The position numbers and the translations under genes are program-made. From Dolichospermum sp. UHCC 0259 (GTDB lineage: Bacteria; Cyanobacteriota; Cyanobacteriia; Cyanobacteriales; Nostocaceae), in NCBI RefSeq assembly GCF_009711935.1, contig NZ_VIKX01000107.1, positions 1-60,402 of the forward strand: a DNA stretch of 60,402 nucleotides. The letters are read 5' to 3'. The notes under the pieces are model-generated. The model saw only the letters and a list, made by a program, of their open reading frames with translations. It was not told the DNA's origin and ran no database searches. Of this stretch, positions 19,201 to 23,792 are shown piece after piece. Within the stretch, counting starts at the first letter, position 1, and each line of letters opens with the position of its first letter.

Positions 19201-20195
19201 ATGCTTTCAATCGCCGCATTGCTAAAGCTGTAGATACCAACCCTCAAGATACGACTCCCGCAGTGGTGACACAGTTTATTTATGATGGACAGAATGTACT
19301 GTTAGAGTTTGTAGATAGTGATGGTGCGGGTGCAAATCAGCCTGTTTTAGATATACGCTATCTGCATGGTGCTGGTGTTGATCAGGTTTTGGCACAGGAA
19401 AGTGCTGGTAATGTTGTCTGGCATTTAACAGATCATTTGGGAACAGTTCGAGATTTGGTGAATAATAGCGGTGCGGTGGTGAATCATTTTGTTTATGATT
19501 CCTTTGGTCAGGTGATTTCTGAAAGTAATCCTGCTGTTGATACTCGTTATCTGTTTACGGGAAGAGAATTTGATAGTGAGACTGGATTGTATTATTACAG
19601 AGCAAGGTATTATGACCAAACTACGGGAAGATTTTTGAGCGAAGATCCACTTGGTTCAAGAAGCGGAGATACAAATATCTACGCTGCGTTAAGTAATGCT
19701 CCTACTATCTTTGTTGATCCTAGCGGTTTAAAAGTAGAAGGTACTTGGATAAAATTTCCTACCCCCAGCAATATTAAAGTTAATTTTCAGGAACTTTCGT
19801 TTAGTAGAACAGGAGAGGCGAAAGCTTGGCCTCCTAAAGTTATAGCTTTTGATGCCAAATACACAGTAAGTGGAACAATTGACTTTATTATTCAATGTAC
19901 CGAAACAAGGGATTCTGAATGTGGGACTGAAACAGAAACTTGGACTTTGAGTCCTTCCATTACAACCCCTCCTATTCCTGTTACAATACCTATACAATTT
20001 GATCCTGTTTCAGCAGGACTTGCTGCAATTCCAGTTGCGGGTCCATTTTTAGCTTCGATTTATTTTTGGGCAAAGGCTGGATATTATGCTAAACAAGCTT
20101 ATGATTTGGCCAATAATCAATTACTACAAATAGCGGCAAAATATGGCACTGATGCTACTGCGTATTGCATTGCAAGTTTAGCCAGCCGAAAATAG
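10299..20195 (+). CDS. giant RHS/YD-repeat protein with DUF4114 and vanadium-haloperoxidase-like domain
   Basis: 3298 residues. Approximate order: 1-215, N-terminal region with LLEEIGHYID (HExxH-like, degenerate) near 150; 218-395, DUF4114-type domain ending DADYNDIIFQV; 525-805, three bacterial Ig-like repeats; 810-1200, PAP2/vanadium-dependent haloperoxidase-like domain with K..DFWRP near 1075, PEYVSGHSTF near 1113 and SRIYGGIHFNSAN near 1167; 1287-1330, carboxypeptidase-regulatory-like domain; about 1530 onward, RHS region with many YD repeats to about 3000. Two non-YD inserts (about 1995-2205 and 2460-2615) interrupt them. The RHS core (GLYYYRARYYDQTTGRFLSEDP...DPSGL) covers 3082-3145, and residues 3146-3298 are the variable tip. 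There is no signal peptide. It is probably a surface or secreted polymorphic protein; toxin function is inference. Confidence 0.88.
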   Translation: MNILNVPNESDSPLVTSGIFGNDPLLADSLKKLDNNNTLHTDQIPDLSPNITPTQYLNQEILPITQTELQKFSTSSDFSNNIELAFGYGCNVELAHTIVDNLANGQGIPNIQIIPQSQLKADGAFGNNTIYISQDLFNPQQTNSTQAVNVLLEEIGHYIDSQINIQDAPGDEGAIFAKIVQNQPLAPGELIALKAENDHGILNINGQNIAVEHADTPGVFLVDNTGKISIDFLADSGSYHNEMAIFSLQNMDNLTPGSADYIKEAARRALSNSALGYTVIIDINEGAKFVGELGESNRNDGNYSGLKAFSFTPGDKIAFMLVPEGTVQKVFDNPNAGSSQRPLFSIAAANPNSATQIGQLLPGTYGWEDIRNDQNTDADYNDIIFQVKGATVTLTDIGGLFASGKDWRNLPLAQEIIAFASQQNNTTLTAKLSQDTGIINLDGITNNPEIAGSINNADNLSKLQAKFSDGSNFVDILSELKANGNFILNKDKLAAIKGNQLADGEYQLTLRSEDKSGNISESLVKFTLDTTQPGIPTEIGLKNDGDTVTNQTTPTITGKGENGALIEIFDGQNKLGQTTVVNGFWEITTSQITDGLKNLTITATDISGNKSDASNTEFTIDSALPQINITNPPANAILNPGARLQGTVNGTGSTIDKLSYRFDNASEINVPVNNQGAFDIELNLTGVSGQQNLIIKAIDLAGNSTETTQSVVVGQAVGVGFMLDTLFDSAPIGDSRTTYDTVNLLGQTDANATVTLQQTGASTTADTAGKFKFTGVSLTLGDNSFTVNSTNTAGNKGQFTTIIKRVDQDNSDVVLDWNATLLNAIYEDKTAPPIASRNMAITQTAVFDAINSITGTYENYHFTGTAPTGASPEAAAASAAHQVLVNLYPQQKDYFDNALTASLAEITDGTAEDNGVTFGRTVADNILSLRSADGATNTVTYTPGTHPGQWQPTAPEFAPGLLPQWGQVTPFGLTSGNQFRPDGVPALNSADYTIEFNQVKDLGSINSTTRTTEQTEIAQFWADGSGTFTPPGHWNQIAQNVAAEKSNSLVDNARLFALLDISLADAGIAAWDAKYHYDFWRPITAIQNADSDGNPNTIADANWTPLLTTPPFPEYVSGHSTFSGAAETILTGLLGNNVSFTTNSLGIPGVDRQFDNFTDAANEAGISRIYGGIHFNSANVEGLATGRSVGNYVLQNLLAPITETVQQLTVMPGEQLKLESQEIFGKNASFALESEETLPIGSLDSDGTLIFEPSPSQIGNYDFNLVARDGEEITTKKFNLAVVADSETTTRISGVIQNTDQQPLAGVKVKIGDISTTTAADGSFTLTLTEPSSNPLMIEPGQQVDNLVYPSIAEPLHLLLGHDVYANVKNVIDRPIYLPPIDISNAQTIDPNIDQVVTSAAIPGSAVTVFANSLFNQENQPYTGQLSITTVPTELTPAALPENLRPDLVVTIQPGEMVFTNPAPLSLPNLAGYAPGTEMDLWSINPLTGDFDDVGTGRVNADGTVIETIDGGIRNSSWHFFAPPTPTPNNPDDDDRNPDDGCDECKATAPGTSEVELHSGAVIETHDLVPYQSLGISRGISLRYDSERADARPILHFGYNDVPNDSALRLMAELTIKRGNFELEVPGFAGGEFGLDGGEHFWSIPNGGGKIDATLQADLRTLDSGRYDYDLTTGLLRLNNNQLNGSTSTTEGQFLHINTANSAFGSGWGLAGLQEIVVNPDESVIIIDGNGSELLFEKNDDNSYDSPVGDFSTLERLDDGTFRRRMTDQTVYTFNGENLLTKMRDRIGNETEYIYENRRLTKMVDPVGLETSFTYTNNRITAITDPSGRSTQLTYDANGNLTKITDPDGTSRTWEYDADHRMIAEVDKRGNREQTFYDFAGRADRAIRKDGSELDFDPVQVQGLYLPNQTIDPVNAPVAFQLGEVTSTYTDANGKQIVNILDQAGQIVSSSDEVGLLPSVERNEDNLVTQQTDARGNITSFTYDDNGNVLSIQNSLSFISPRGSALIISEGNNINAQSTAFIDGLVQNAGIATTIVNTVPNTLTGFTQVIDIRVENAFALTDLDKTLYLEFLQSGGNLLLVGENNNFATRNNSILDLIAAAGGGSLDFVEPAFVQEVLAPFNSPNPISDGNVTYGGVATGGVTSPGTGQFVTVDNANRGSTIYFDENDLPNALGGKLTVMFDTNFFLTTNDIIDNQNLINNIIGFERVDTRFTYDPTFNQLTSMTDELGHQTLYQIDPNNGNLLSINQVVGEVGGNDDIITQFTYTNNGLVDLITDPLGRITDSDYDANGRLISIIYAKGTTDEAKRQFEYDLAGNQTAVIDENGNLTQFEYDALNRLVKIIEADPDGAGLLTSPITTYDYDADGNLISITDAVGNVNQNTYDKLNRLVENIDELNQESSYSYDSLGNLLSVVDPLGNKTENLYDERNRLISTIDPKGVVTGFNYDLNNNLISVTENDKNGLVLFQDNFDSENNGRGQLNYSNLINWNIADGTIDLIGNGSNDLLPGNGLYLDLDGTNRNAGNLVSQKTFTLNPGIYTLQFSLAGSQRGDRNSVTVSFADIFSETFTLDSNAPFTTYTRTISVANSTTGNLILDHAGGDNRGLLLDNVKLSQTLSSSTSGLTNITTFAYDARNRLISETDPLGKNTQYQYDTVNNLIAKTDRNNRRTEFNYDDIDRLTQEIWVGTDQVINYSYDKASNQTAVNDKFSSLAFSYDNRDSLLSVNNAGTPGFSNVVLNYTYDKVGNFLSVVDTINGVAGGNNSYSYDALNRLTKLTQSGNNVSDKRVDFAYNSLGQYTSINRYANLTGTQLVNGTTYTYDSLNRLTNLNHSNGTNNVAFYNYAYDAASRITQISDIDGTTDYTYDNRAQLTGANHSNVNNPDESYTYDANGNRITSSIHGNGYVTGGGNRLLSDGKYNYEYDNGGNLTQQTEIATGKVQELTWDYRNRLVAFVDKDAAGNETQRVEFTYDAFNRRIAKAVDTNPQDTTPAVVTQFIYDGQNVLLEFVDSDGAGANQPVLDIRYLHGAGVDQVLAQESAGNVVWHLTDHLGTVRDLVNNSGAVVNHFVYDSFGQVISESNPAVDTRYLFTGREFDSETGLYYYRARYYDQTTGRFLSEDPLGSRSGDTNIYAALSNAPTIFVDPSGLKVEGTWIKFPTPSNIKVNFQELSFSRTGEAKAWPPKVIAFDAKYTVSGTIDFIIQCTETRDSECGTETETWTLSPSITTPPIPVTIPIQFDPVSAGLAAIPVAGPFLASIYFWAKAGYYAKQAYDLANNQLLQIAAKYGTDATAYCIASLASRK

Positions 20196-20301
20196 TAATC
20201 GCTTTTGGGATGTGGGGGGCGATCGCTGTTGTGTGGGATGATGGGAGAGCGATCGCTTTTTGGGGATTTGGGGGGCGATCGCTGTTTGGGGATGTGGGAA
20301 A
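20196..20301. repeat. HIP1 minisatellite block 1
   Basis: About four units of the pattern atcgctttttggggatgtgg follow one another directly after the giant RHS gene, most joined through gcgatcgc octamers. This is the first of six blocks of the same unit up to 23.63 kb. Confidence 0.85.
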
Positions 20302-20502
20302 CTATTTACTGAATTTCTCTTGAATTGCCTGTTTCATAATTTTAATATTTTCTGGAGTGTTAGGGCAGGGGAAATTTTGAGCAGAAGTATTATTTTTCAA
20401 GCGATCTATCAAAATATAAAAGGCTTGTTGATCATCATTATGTTCCAAAACATAATGACGCAACTGAGCTATAGTCATATTAGTTAAGTCAGATTTCATC
20501 AT
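20302..20502 (-). CDS. DUF6887-like small protein
   Basis: About 66 residues from the ATGATG at 20502 (MMKSDLTNMTIAQLRHYVLEHNDDQQAFYILIDRL). The motif M(T/S)xAxLRxYVLxHxxDxxAFY is a widespread cyanobacterial small-protein family usually paired with DUF6888; a toxin-antitoxin-like role is suspected but unproven. The start has ggagg five bases upstream and shares an ATGA overlap with the end of the preceding minus-strand reading frame, indicating translational coupling. Confidence 0.65.
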   Translation of the reverse strand: MMKSDLTNMTIAQLRHYVLEHNDDQQAFYILIDRLKNNTSAQNFPCPNTPENIKIMKQAIQEKFSK

Positions 20503-20600
20503 AAAAACCTCCAATTTCCATTTAGTTCAATGACAATTTCAATTTCTTCACCAGCTAAAACAATTAGTCTTTGGTCTCTTTCATCTAAGTAGGTAAACAT
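20499..20600 (-). pseudogene. DUF6888-like partner, 5' part frameshifted or lost
   Basis: From ATG at 20600 a 33-codon frame encodes TYLDERDQRLIVLAGEEIEIVIELNGNWRFL, matching the C-terminal half of the DUF6888 family that normally precedes DUF6887. A further family-like piece (LNIYRFYYVYL) lies just upstream in another frame (about 20605-20645), suggesting a frameshift and an internal deletion. It ends with TGA overlapping the DUF6887 start (ATGA). It could still express a short peptide. Confidence 0.5.
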
Positions 20601-20884
20601 AATAAAACCGATATATGTTTAGTTTTGTGAAACCCGTAAAACAACCTATTTGTAAGGCATTCATTGAATTTACATTTCGTCACATACCTTTAAATTTTTC
20701 GGTTTACCTACTTAATCTTACCAAATAAATAGGAATATATAATTCTGTAAGGTCAAGACATAATTGAACACAACTAATACACTGATTTATTGTTGGAAAA
20801 ATAAGGGATACCTCTCTTTAGCACTTGATAAACTAACATCATCAATAATAACCCTTGTCTAACCTATTTTGATAAGGTGATAGC

Positions 20885-20962
20885 AAAGCGCTCCGGCGAT
20901 CGCTTTTGGGATGTGGGAGTGCGATCGCTTTTTGGGATATGGGAGGTGCGATCGCTACGACA
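20885..20962. repeat. HIP1 minisatellite block 2 with SDR-like insert
   Basis: In the 448-bp gap 20601-21048. gatagcaaagcgctccggcgatcgc is followed by two units of cttttgggatgtgggag between HIP1 octamers. The rest of the gap is AT-rich, with no gene seen except the DUF6888 fragment at its left edge. Confidence 0.8.
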
Positions 20963-21048
20963 GACTACGGCTATGCACTGAATAGGGAAAGTTTTGGAAG
21001 TTAATCTGTTAAAATTTGTTCAGGTAAACAACTGAAAATGTAAAATCC

Positions 21049-21252
21049 ATGAAAATTAAAGCCATTATTCATCCTGCCGAAGAAGGGGGTTATTGGGCTG
21101 AAGTACCTGCACTTCCTGGTTGTATAACAGAAGGGGATACAATGGAAGAATTAATTAATAACCTTCAAGATGCTATACAAGGTTGGCTAGAAGTAGCAAA
21201 TGAAATTCAAAAACTAGATCCAATCTCACAAGTGATTGAAATTGCAGTATGA
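21049..21252 (+). CDS. hicB: HicB-family antitoxin
   Basis: 67 residues. The pattern KIKAIIHPAEEGGYWAEVPALPGCITEGDTMEE is the degenerate RNase H-like HicB fold that masks the HicA toxin. The C-terminus is a short helix plus beta strand and there is no added DNA-binding domain, so this is the short HicB type. The stop overlaps the hicA start (ATGA). The antitoxin-first order is common in cyanobacteria. Confidence 0.88.
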   Translation: MKIKAIIHPAEEGGYWAEVPALPGCITEGDTMEELINNLQDAIQGWLEVANEIQKLDPISQVIEIAV

Positions 21253-21455
21253 AATCAATTTCTGGGAAAAAACTATGTAAAATTGTCGAGAAAAAAGGCT
21301 GGATTCTCAAAAAAATTACAGGCAGTCACCATATTTATGAAAAATCTGATGAAAGTAAAATTATCTCTATTCCTGTACATAGAAATCAAGATTTAAAACT
21401 TGGGACTTTAAAATCAATCATGAAGGTAGCTCAATTAGTAGAAGATGATTTATAA
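21249..21455 (+). CDS. hicA: HicA-family mRNA interferase toxin
   Basis: 68 residues, a double-stranded-RNA-binding-like fold that cleaves mRNA. Family signatures: SGKKLCKIVEKKGWILKKITGSHHIY with the catalytic His in GSHH, and IPVHRNQDLKLGTLKSIMK. Full length, with no frameshift. Translation is coupled to hicB by a 4-bp overlap. Confidence 0.9.
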   Translation: MKSISGKKLCKIVEKKGWILKKITGSHHIYEKSDESKIISIPVHRNQDLKLGTLKSIMKVAQLVEDDL

Positions 21456-21477
21456 TTAGCACTTATTTTTTGTGTTA

Positions 21478-21825
21478 AGCAGGCGATCGCTTTTGGGAAT
21501 ATGGCGTGCGATAGCAAAGCACTCCGTAGGAATCGCTTTTTGGGAATGTGAGAGGTGCGATAGCGAAGCGCTCCGTAGGAATCGTTTTTGGGATGTTGGG
21601 GGCGATTGCTTTTGAGATGTGGGAGGGCGATCGCTGTTTTGGGCGATGTGGGGAGAGTGATCGCTTTTGGGGATGTGAGAGGTGCGATCGCTTTTTGGGG
21701 TGTGGGAGTGCGATCGCTTTTAGGATGTGGAGGTGTGATCGCTTTTTGGGGATGTGGGAGGGCGATAGCGTAAGCGCTCCGCAGGAATCGCTGTTTGGGG
21801 TGTGGAGGTGCGATCGCTTGCTAAA
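21478..21825. repeat. HIP1 minisatellite block 3 (largest array)
   Basis: About eleven units of roughly 23-28 bp, consensus near gcgatcgctttttggggatg followed by tgggagg. Three are interrupted by SDR-like inserts of the form gcgatagcgaagcgctccg...atcgc (about 21508, 21556 and 21762). The units are degenerate, not identical. Open frames across this array have repeat-derived composition and are not genes. Confidence 0.88.
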
Positions 21826-21861
21826 ATAGAAGTAACTTAAAGTTACAGAAGAAACAAATAA

Positions 21862-22077
21862 ATGATCACATTAGAAATGGCGATCGCTTCGCTCGCCGCA
21901 GGCATCGCTAAAATTAAACAATTACCTCTTGAACAGCGCAATGAAGTAATTAAATTTATCGAGTTTTTAGAATTTAAGGCAGGAAACATTAATCTTATTT
22001 CCCAAGAAACAAAAACTACAAAGAATTACCCACTGAGAGGGAAACCTATTACCGTTGATAAAAATCCAAATTCTTAG
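21862..22077 (+). CDS. DUF2281-like antitoxin-type protein, C-terminally truncated
   Basis: 71 residues. The core KIKQLPLEQRNEVIKFIEFLEFKAG is typical of small cyanobacterial DUF2281/VapB-like proteins, and YPLRGKPI resembles the family tail. It then ends abruptly (TVDKNPNS) where relatives continue with an acidic, Trp-containing end. An extra seven residues (SLAAGIA) near residue 10 come from an SDR-like insertion. Its 3' end overlaps the 3' end of the opposing DUF5615 gene by 29 bases. Confidence 0.6.
   Translation: MITLEMAIASLAAGIAKIKQLPLEQRNEVIKFIEFLEFKAGNINLISQETKTTKNYPLRGKPITVDKNPNS
21880..21908. repeat. SDR-like mini-insertion inside a coding HIP1 site
   Basis: gcgatcgcttcgctcgccgc followed by aggcatcgc, in frame in the DUF2281-like gene. 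Removing 21 bases restores the usual AIA-KIKQLPLEQR N-terminus. Confidence 0.6.
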
Positions 22078-22234
22078 AAACTATTGTAAATCCATTATCT
22101 TGAGCATATTTCCAAATATCCTCATCAGAAAATCCCTTCAACCCACAATCACGAACGTGCATACTCTCTGGGAAATCTACAGATAATATGCGAGGTAATT
22201 TTGGAGACAAATTTTCATCAAACAGCAACTTCAT
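22049..22234 (-). CDS. DUF5615 PIN-like toxin, truncated
   Basis: 61 residues. MKLLFDENLSPKL, SMHVRDCGL, DEDIWKYAQDNGFTIVSKNLDF is the N-terminal part of DUF5615 (PIN-like nuclease fold, acidic residues D6, E7). Relatives continue for about 40-50 more residues after the DFxxR motif (with a PPKVIWLRxGN block); here a stop follows DFYQR. It is probably an inactive remnant. The start lies inside the end of the upstream DUF433 gene (17-bp overlap), the standard arrangement of this pair. Confidence 0.7.
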   Translation of the reverse strand: MKLLFDENLSPKLPRILSVDFPESMHVRDCGLKGFSDEDIWKYAQDNGFTIVSKNLDFYQR

Positions 22235-22457
22235 AGGGAACCACTGTTAAACGGCGATCTCGATCGGCTGCAAACTCAAAACAAGCCTGTATATCTGCAA
22301 GTGTTAAATCAGGGAAATCATCTAATACTTCTTCAACACTCATGCCACCACCGAGATAGTCAAACACATCTGATACAGCAATGCGTGTGTTAACTATACA
22401 TGGCTTACCACTACGAATATTTGGGCTGATGCGTATGCGATGGTGATAGTTTTTCAT
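22218..22457 (-). CDS. DUF433 antitoxin-type protein
   Basis: 79 residues from the ATG at 22457 (MKNYHHRIRISPNIRSGKPCIVNTRIAVSDVFDYL). The motif GKPCIxxTRIxVxDVxxYLxxGxSxEExLxDFPxLxxxDIxAxxxFAADRDR is diagnostic of DUF433, a VapB-like partner of DUF5615 toxins. The frame stays open upstream to 22574 but the added sequence derives from minisatellite/SDR and is not family-like. Intact, unlike its toxin partner. Confidence 0.82.
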   Translation of the reverse strand: MKNYHHRIRISPNIRSGKPCIVNTRIAVSDVFDYLGGGMSVEEVLDDFPDLTLADIQACFEFAADRDRRLTVVPYEVAV

Positions 22458-22514
22458 GATCAAGATTTGCACATAACTTACTTTCATCATAACAGCACTC
22501 TTACAAGAATTTAT

Positions 22515-22565
22515 AGTTTGAGGTGCGATAGGGCGATCGCTCCGTAGGAATCGCTTTTTGGGGAT
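22515..22565. repeat. HIP1 minisatellite block 4 (short)
   Basis: gtttgaggtgcgatagggcgatcgc followed by tccgtaggaatcgctttttggggat: one SDR-like insert plus one unit, directly upstream of the yefM promoter. The ttgggg inside the unit could serve as its -35 element. Confidence 0.75.
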
Positions 22566-22614
22566 AAGAGTCAAAAAAGGCTATAATCATAGTTGTACCT
22601 AACTATGTACAACT
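22558..22614 (+). promoter_or_regulatory. yefM-yoeB promoter and operator palindrome
   Basis: A -10 tataat (22582-22587) lies 18 bp after ttgggg (22558-22563). An 8-bp inverted repeat, agttgtac (22591-22598) and gtacaact (22607-22614), sits over the start region just before the yefM ATG. TGTACA-type palindromes are the known YefM operator form, so autoregulation is likely. Confidence 0.65.
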
Positions 22615-22620
22615 CTAGCC

Positions 22621-22875
22621 ATGAACATCGTCAACTTTAGCGAAGCAAGAAACAATTTTAAATCCGTATTAGACACAGTAGCTAATGACAAAAACTGTAC
22701 CGTCATTGTTAGAAGAGATGCGGAAGATGCTGTAGTCATGTCTAAAAGTTATTATGACAGTCTGATGGAAACAGTTTATCTGTTAAAATCTCCTGCTAAT
22801 GCTCAACATTTAGAAGAAGCGATCGCCGAATACAAAGCAGGGAAAACACAAGAACACGATTTAATCGATGCGTAA
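22621..22875 (+). CDS. yefM: YefM/Phd-family antitoxin
   Basis: 84 residues. The N-terminal INFSEARNNFKSVLDTV helix-turn pattern and DAVVMSKSYYDSLMETVYLL are the Phd/YefM DNA-binding fold. The C-terminal acidic tail (EAIAEYKAGKTQEHDLIDA) wraps the toxin. It overlaps yoeB by eight bases. An operator palindrome lies immediately upstream of the ATG. Confidence 0.92.
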   Translation: MNIVNFSEARNNFKSVLDTVANDKNCTVIVRRDAEDAVVMSKSYYDSLMETVYLLKSPANAQHLEEAIAEYKAGKTQEHDLIDA

Positions 22876-23131
22876 ATTAGCTTGGGGTAGTAAAGCATGG
22901 AAAGATTATCTTTATTGGCAATCTCAAGATAAGAAAACTTTAAAAAGAATCAATCGACTTATCGAAGATACTTTATCAGATCCCTTTGAAGGAATTGGTA
23001 AACCCGAACCATTGAAAGAGAATTTGTCAGGTTTTTGGTCTCGCCGTATTGATGAAACAAATCGTCTTATTTATGCTATCGATGATGATTATCTGACAAT
23101 TATTTCATGTCGCTATCATTACCAAGAATAA
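22868..23131 (+). CDS. yoeB: YoeB-family mRNA interferase toxin
   Basis: 87 residues, a RelE-superfamily ribosome-dependent mRNA interferase. Signature residues: W.YW, KRINRLIEDTLSDPFEGIGKPEPLK, SRRIDETNRLIYAI and the C-terminal SCRYHYQE (catalytic His/Tyr). Full length, so probably active. Paired with yefM. Confidence 0.93.
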   Translation: MRKLAWGSKAWKDYLYWQSQDKKTLKRINRLIEDTLSDPFEGIGKPEPLKENLSGFWSRRIDETNRLIYAIDDDYLTIISCRYHYQE

Positions 23132-23134
23132 CCA

Positions 23135-23345
23135 GTGTAATCGCTTTTTAGGGTGTGAGAGGGCGATCGCGGTTTGGGATGTGGAAGAGCGATCGCCCTT
23201 TGGGAATTTGGGGAAGTGTGATCGCTGTTTGGGATGTGGGGGGTGCGATCTCTTGTTTGGGGATGTGGGATGCGATAGCGAAGCGCTCCGTAGGAATCGC
23301 TTTTGGGGATGTGGGAGGGCGATAGCGATAGCATCCCTACGTAGT
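23135..23345. repeat. HIP1 minisatellite block 5 with SDR-like inserts
   Basis: About six units (atcgctgtttgggatgtggg type) and two SDR-like inserts (23271-23300 and about 23320-23340). They are followed by a long hairpin made of ctccccccact and agtgggggag (23353-23375). Confidence 0.85.
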
Positions 23346-23390
23346 TTTTCACTCTCCCCCCACTTTAGTGGGGGAGTGTGAACAGTTACA

Positions 23391-23489
23391 TTAACAGTTG
23401 ATAAATTAGAATTATTGGGTGAGGCTCTGTTAGATTTTTCTTCTGTCACTGATTTAGAACAATGGTTACAAAATAACCCAGAGTCTTGA
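23391..23489 (+). pseudogene. C-terminal remnant of a DUF4351/Rpn-family nuclease
   Basis: A 32-codon frame ends at TGA 23487-23489 and contains DKLELLGEALLDFSSVTDLEQWL, the DUF4351 C-terminal signature found at the end of Rpn-like PD-(D/E)XK transposase-related nucleases. No N-terminal part exists upstream, where minisatellite begins. It is a gene relic. Confidence 0.65.
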
Positions 23490-23569
23490 GATTAATCATA
23501 CTGAATTAAATAGAGCGATCGCTGAAACCTTAAACCAAGAATTAAACGCAGATGGACGCAGATTAACGC

Positions 23570-23625
23570 GGATGTAGGAGAGCGATCGCTGTTGGGGATG
23601 TGGGTAATGCGATCGCTATTTGTCA
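23570..23625. repeat. HIP1 minisatellite block 6
   Basis: Two units around gcgatcgctgttggggatgt. Just upstream (23551-23574) is an aacgcagat-type dispersed repeat also seen at 43135-43166. Confidence 0.75.
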
Positions 23626-23681
23626 CTGTTTGGCAATGAGATTTATGTTACGGCAATTCTCGCTTTAACCAAATACAATGG

Positions 23682-23703
23682 AGGGCGCAAGCCCCGCGCC
23701 CTT
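23682..23703. repeat. GC-rich hairpin repeat
   Basis: gagggcgcaagccccgcgcc, then ctt: the same family as 2276-2297 and 50317-50340. Confidence 0.5.
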
Positions 23704-23747
23704 AAGGATTTTGAGATAAAAAACTGTACCTCGTAACACTAACAATT

Positions 23748-23776
23748 AGGGGCTTAACGTATTACGCTAAACCCCT
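23748..23776 (-). terminator. stem-loop after the giant phosphatase gene
   Basis: aggggcttaacg and cgctaaacccct pair over 12 bp (one G-U and one mismatch) around a 5-base loop, 17 bases past the stop of the minus-strand gene. There is no long U-run, so the terminator function is tentative. Confidence 0.45.
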
Positions 23777-23792
23777 ACTGGCGAATTAGATT

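Noticed and set aside
21548-21829. Open frames of 93 and 61 codons across the minisatellite array
   Set aside because: The composition is pure repeat (CDRFLG/GAIAF units), with no ribosome site and no homologous pattern.
21478-23345. Possible CRISPR array
   Set aside because: Units are adjacent and degenerate with no fixed-length unique spacers, and no cas gene is present in the window.
20196-23625. True integron with attC sites
   Set aside because: No integrase gene and no attC-like core sites; the repeats are HIP1 minisatellites. Only the modular layout is similar.
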